From positions 1 through 6,275 of the forward strand of contig JASLCM010000008.1 in the NCBI GenBank assembly GCA_030151845.1: a stretch of DNA of 6,275 nucleotides. The letters are read 5' to 3'. The translations under genes and the position numbers were made by a program. Every line of letters begins with the position of its first letter. Position 1 is the stretch's first letter. The notes below the pieces were generated by a model, which was given only the letters and a program-made list of their open reading frames with translations, ran no database searches and had not been told where the DNA came from. This document shows, piece by piece, positions 5,547 through 6,275 of this stretch. Source of the DNA: Bacteroides sp. (GTDB lineage: Bacteria > Bacteroidota > Bacteroidia > Bacteroidales > Bacteroidaceae).

Positions 5547-6275
5547 TTATTTCTTGTTTTTATTCCATTGAAGTAGGCCAACTTCACCGCCTGTTGCTGT
5601 AAAGTAAACTCGGTTTTTTCCGATGGGAACTACCGTACTTATTAGTGAGTTTCCTACCTTGTGTTTCCATAAAAGTTTGCCTGTTTTTCCATCTAAGGCA
5701 AAGATGAGTCCGTTTTTAGTACTTCCATACATAATTCCCTCTTTCTCTACCTGCATGGAGGGGGCATGCTCATAGCCAAAGCCTACGTTGGTTGCCCATA
5801 GTTGTTTGGGAGTGTTGCTCTTGGCAGAGAAGCACACAATGCTATCGTTCATGGTTTTGCTATAGATGCGTTTGTGATCTTCGGACAGACCAATGGTCTC
5901 TCTTACCATGGCTTGTTGGGTGCGCCATACTGTTTCTCCGGTGTGAATATCGATGGCTGTCATAGCTCTTTTAGGGTCGGTAATGAATACTTTTCCATGA
6001 GCAGCTACAGGCCATACTGCAGCAGGAGAGAAGTGCATTCCACGAATTCCTCCATTCCATAACCATGCTTCGGCGCCTGTATCTTTGTTTAGTGCATAGA
6101 GGGTGTTATCCCATGCTCCAAAGATAACAAGATCCTTGGTTACCAAAGGTTTAGTCTCTACGTATCCTTTTACTTTCTCATAACTCCATAGGAGTTTTCC
6201 GGTGTGAATATCGATGGCTCTAAAGATTCCGTCGCTGGCACCGATGTAGGCCTTTCCATGATCGATGGTTACTGC
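5547..6275 (-). CDS. PQQ-like (BamB-like) beta-propeller repeat protein, C-terminal part (cut by right window edge)
   Basis: The reading frame is open to the right edge, giving 242 residues to the TAA; the N-terminus and any signal peptide or extra domain are outside, and no internal start needs to be assumed. The sequence consists of about five beta-propeller blades, each with the pattern aliphatic-Ala-hydrophobic-Asp-X-X-Thr-Gly-X-X-X-Trp: AIDIHTGKLLW (20-30), ALNKDTGAEAW (61-71), AIDIHTGETVW (107-117), a degenerate blade ending PKQLW, and ALDGKTGKLLW. These are the tryptophan-docking repeats of PQQ-dependent dehydrogenases and BamB; no evidence shows that PQQ is bound. Such propellers usually act as periplasmic or outer-membrane scaffolds, or as the C-terminal half of larger enzymes. 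It is the most upstream gene seen in the operon and ends 19 bases before the glycosyltransferase. The fold is certain; function is unknown. Confidence 0.9.
   Translation of the reverse strand, partial: AVTIDHGKAYIGASDGIFRAIDIHTGKLLWSYEKVKGYVETKPLVTKDLVIFGAWDNTLYALNKDTGAEAWLWNGGIRGMHFSPAAVWPVAAHGKVFITDPKRAMTAIDIHTGETVWRTQQAMVRETIGLSEDHKRIYSKTMNDSIVCFSAKSNTPKQLWATNVGFGYEHAPSMQVEKEGIMYGSTKNGLIFALDGKTGKLLWKHKVGNSLISTVVPIGKNRVYFTATGGEVGLLQWNKNKK
5937..5958 (-). repeat. Copy 1 of a 22-base exact repeat inside the beta-propeller gene
   Basis: This segment is identical to positions 6198-6219, 261 bases (87 codons) away in the same frame. Both encode the blade motif AIDIHTG (residues 107-113 and 20-26 of the partial protein). 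It is an internal protein repeat kept at nucleotide level, not a mobile or regulatory repeat. Confidence 0.75.
6198..6219 (-). repeat. Copy 2 of a 22-base exact repeat inside the beta-propeller gene
   Basis: Identical to positions 5937-5958 and in the same frame, coding for the AIDIHTG blade motif at residues 20-26 of the visible part. The sequences next to the two copies differ at the third codon positions and beyond. Confidence 0.75.

Larger units (their letters stand above)
1..6275 (-). other. Six-gene co-directional operon, both ends outside the window
   Basis: All genes lie on the minus strand with spacers of 19 bases, 2 bases, a 20-base overlap, 6 bases and 10 bases, in transcription order. 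No spacer can hold a promoter plus leader or an intrinsic terminator, so a single transcript started beyond the right edge is the simplest model. Known or recognisable members act on peptidoglycan (namZ, AmpG-like permease, SpoIID family), which supports a shared cell-wall salvage or remodelling role. Internal promoters inside coding sequence cannot be excluded. Confidence 0.8.

Overview
The window is fully coding and lies in one direction. Six genes on the minus strand run from the right edge to the left edge, separated by 19, 2, -20 (overlap), 6 and 10 bases. This is the layout of one polycistronic operon whose promoter and first codons lie beyond the right edge and whose end lies beyond the left edge. 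Moderate G+C, AT-rich spacers without clear Shine-Dalgarno motifs, and the protein families present suggest a Bacteroidota bacterium, probably Bacteroidales. No rRNA, tRNA or marker gene allows a finer placement.

In transcription order (right to left) the genes are: (1) the C-terminal 242 residues of a PQQ-like/BamB-like beta-propeller protein; (2) a family 2 glycosyltransferase with a degenerate N-terminal GT-A-like half and an intact C-terminal GT-A domain; (3) a DUF4922-type protein that carries the HxHxQ motif of the GalT/Ap4A-phosphorylase branch of the HIT superfamily; (4) a SpoIID/LytB-domain protein (lytic transglycosylase / amidase-enhancer family) with no signal peptide; (5) an AmpG-like major facilitator permease; (6) the N-terminal 168 residues of a DUF1343/NamZ exo-beta-N-acetylmuramidase with a Sec signal peptide.

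Three of the six (NamZ, AmpG-like, SpoIID) belong to families that act on peptidoglycan glycan or its breakdown products. The simplest reading is a cell-wall salvage or remodelling operon: NamZ releases MurNAc from glycan fragments in the periplasm, the permease carries wall-derived sugars or muropeptides inward, and cytosolic enzymes process them. The roles of the DUF4922 protein, the glycosyltransferase and the beta-propeller in this scheme are unproven. The SpoIID protein and the DUF4922 protein are the most unusual parts. The first appears to be cytosolic although its known substrate, polymeric glycan, is outside. The second has the catalytic signature of a nucleotidyltransferase or phosphorylase but no assigned substrate.

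There is no non-coding stretch longer than 19 bases, and no mobile element, CRISPR array, RNA gene or terminator was seen.
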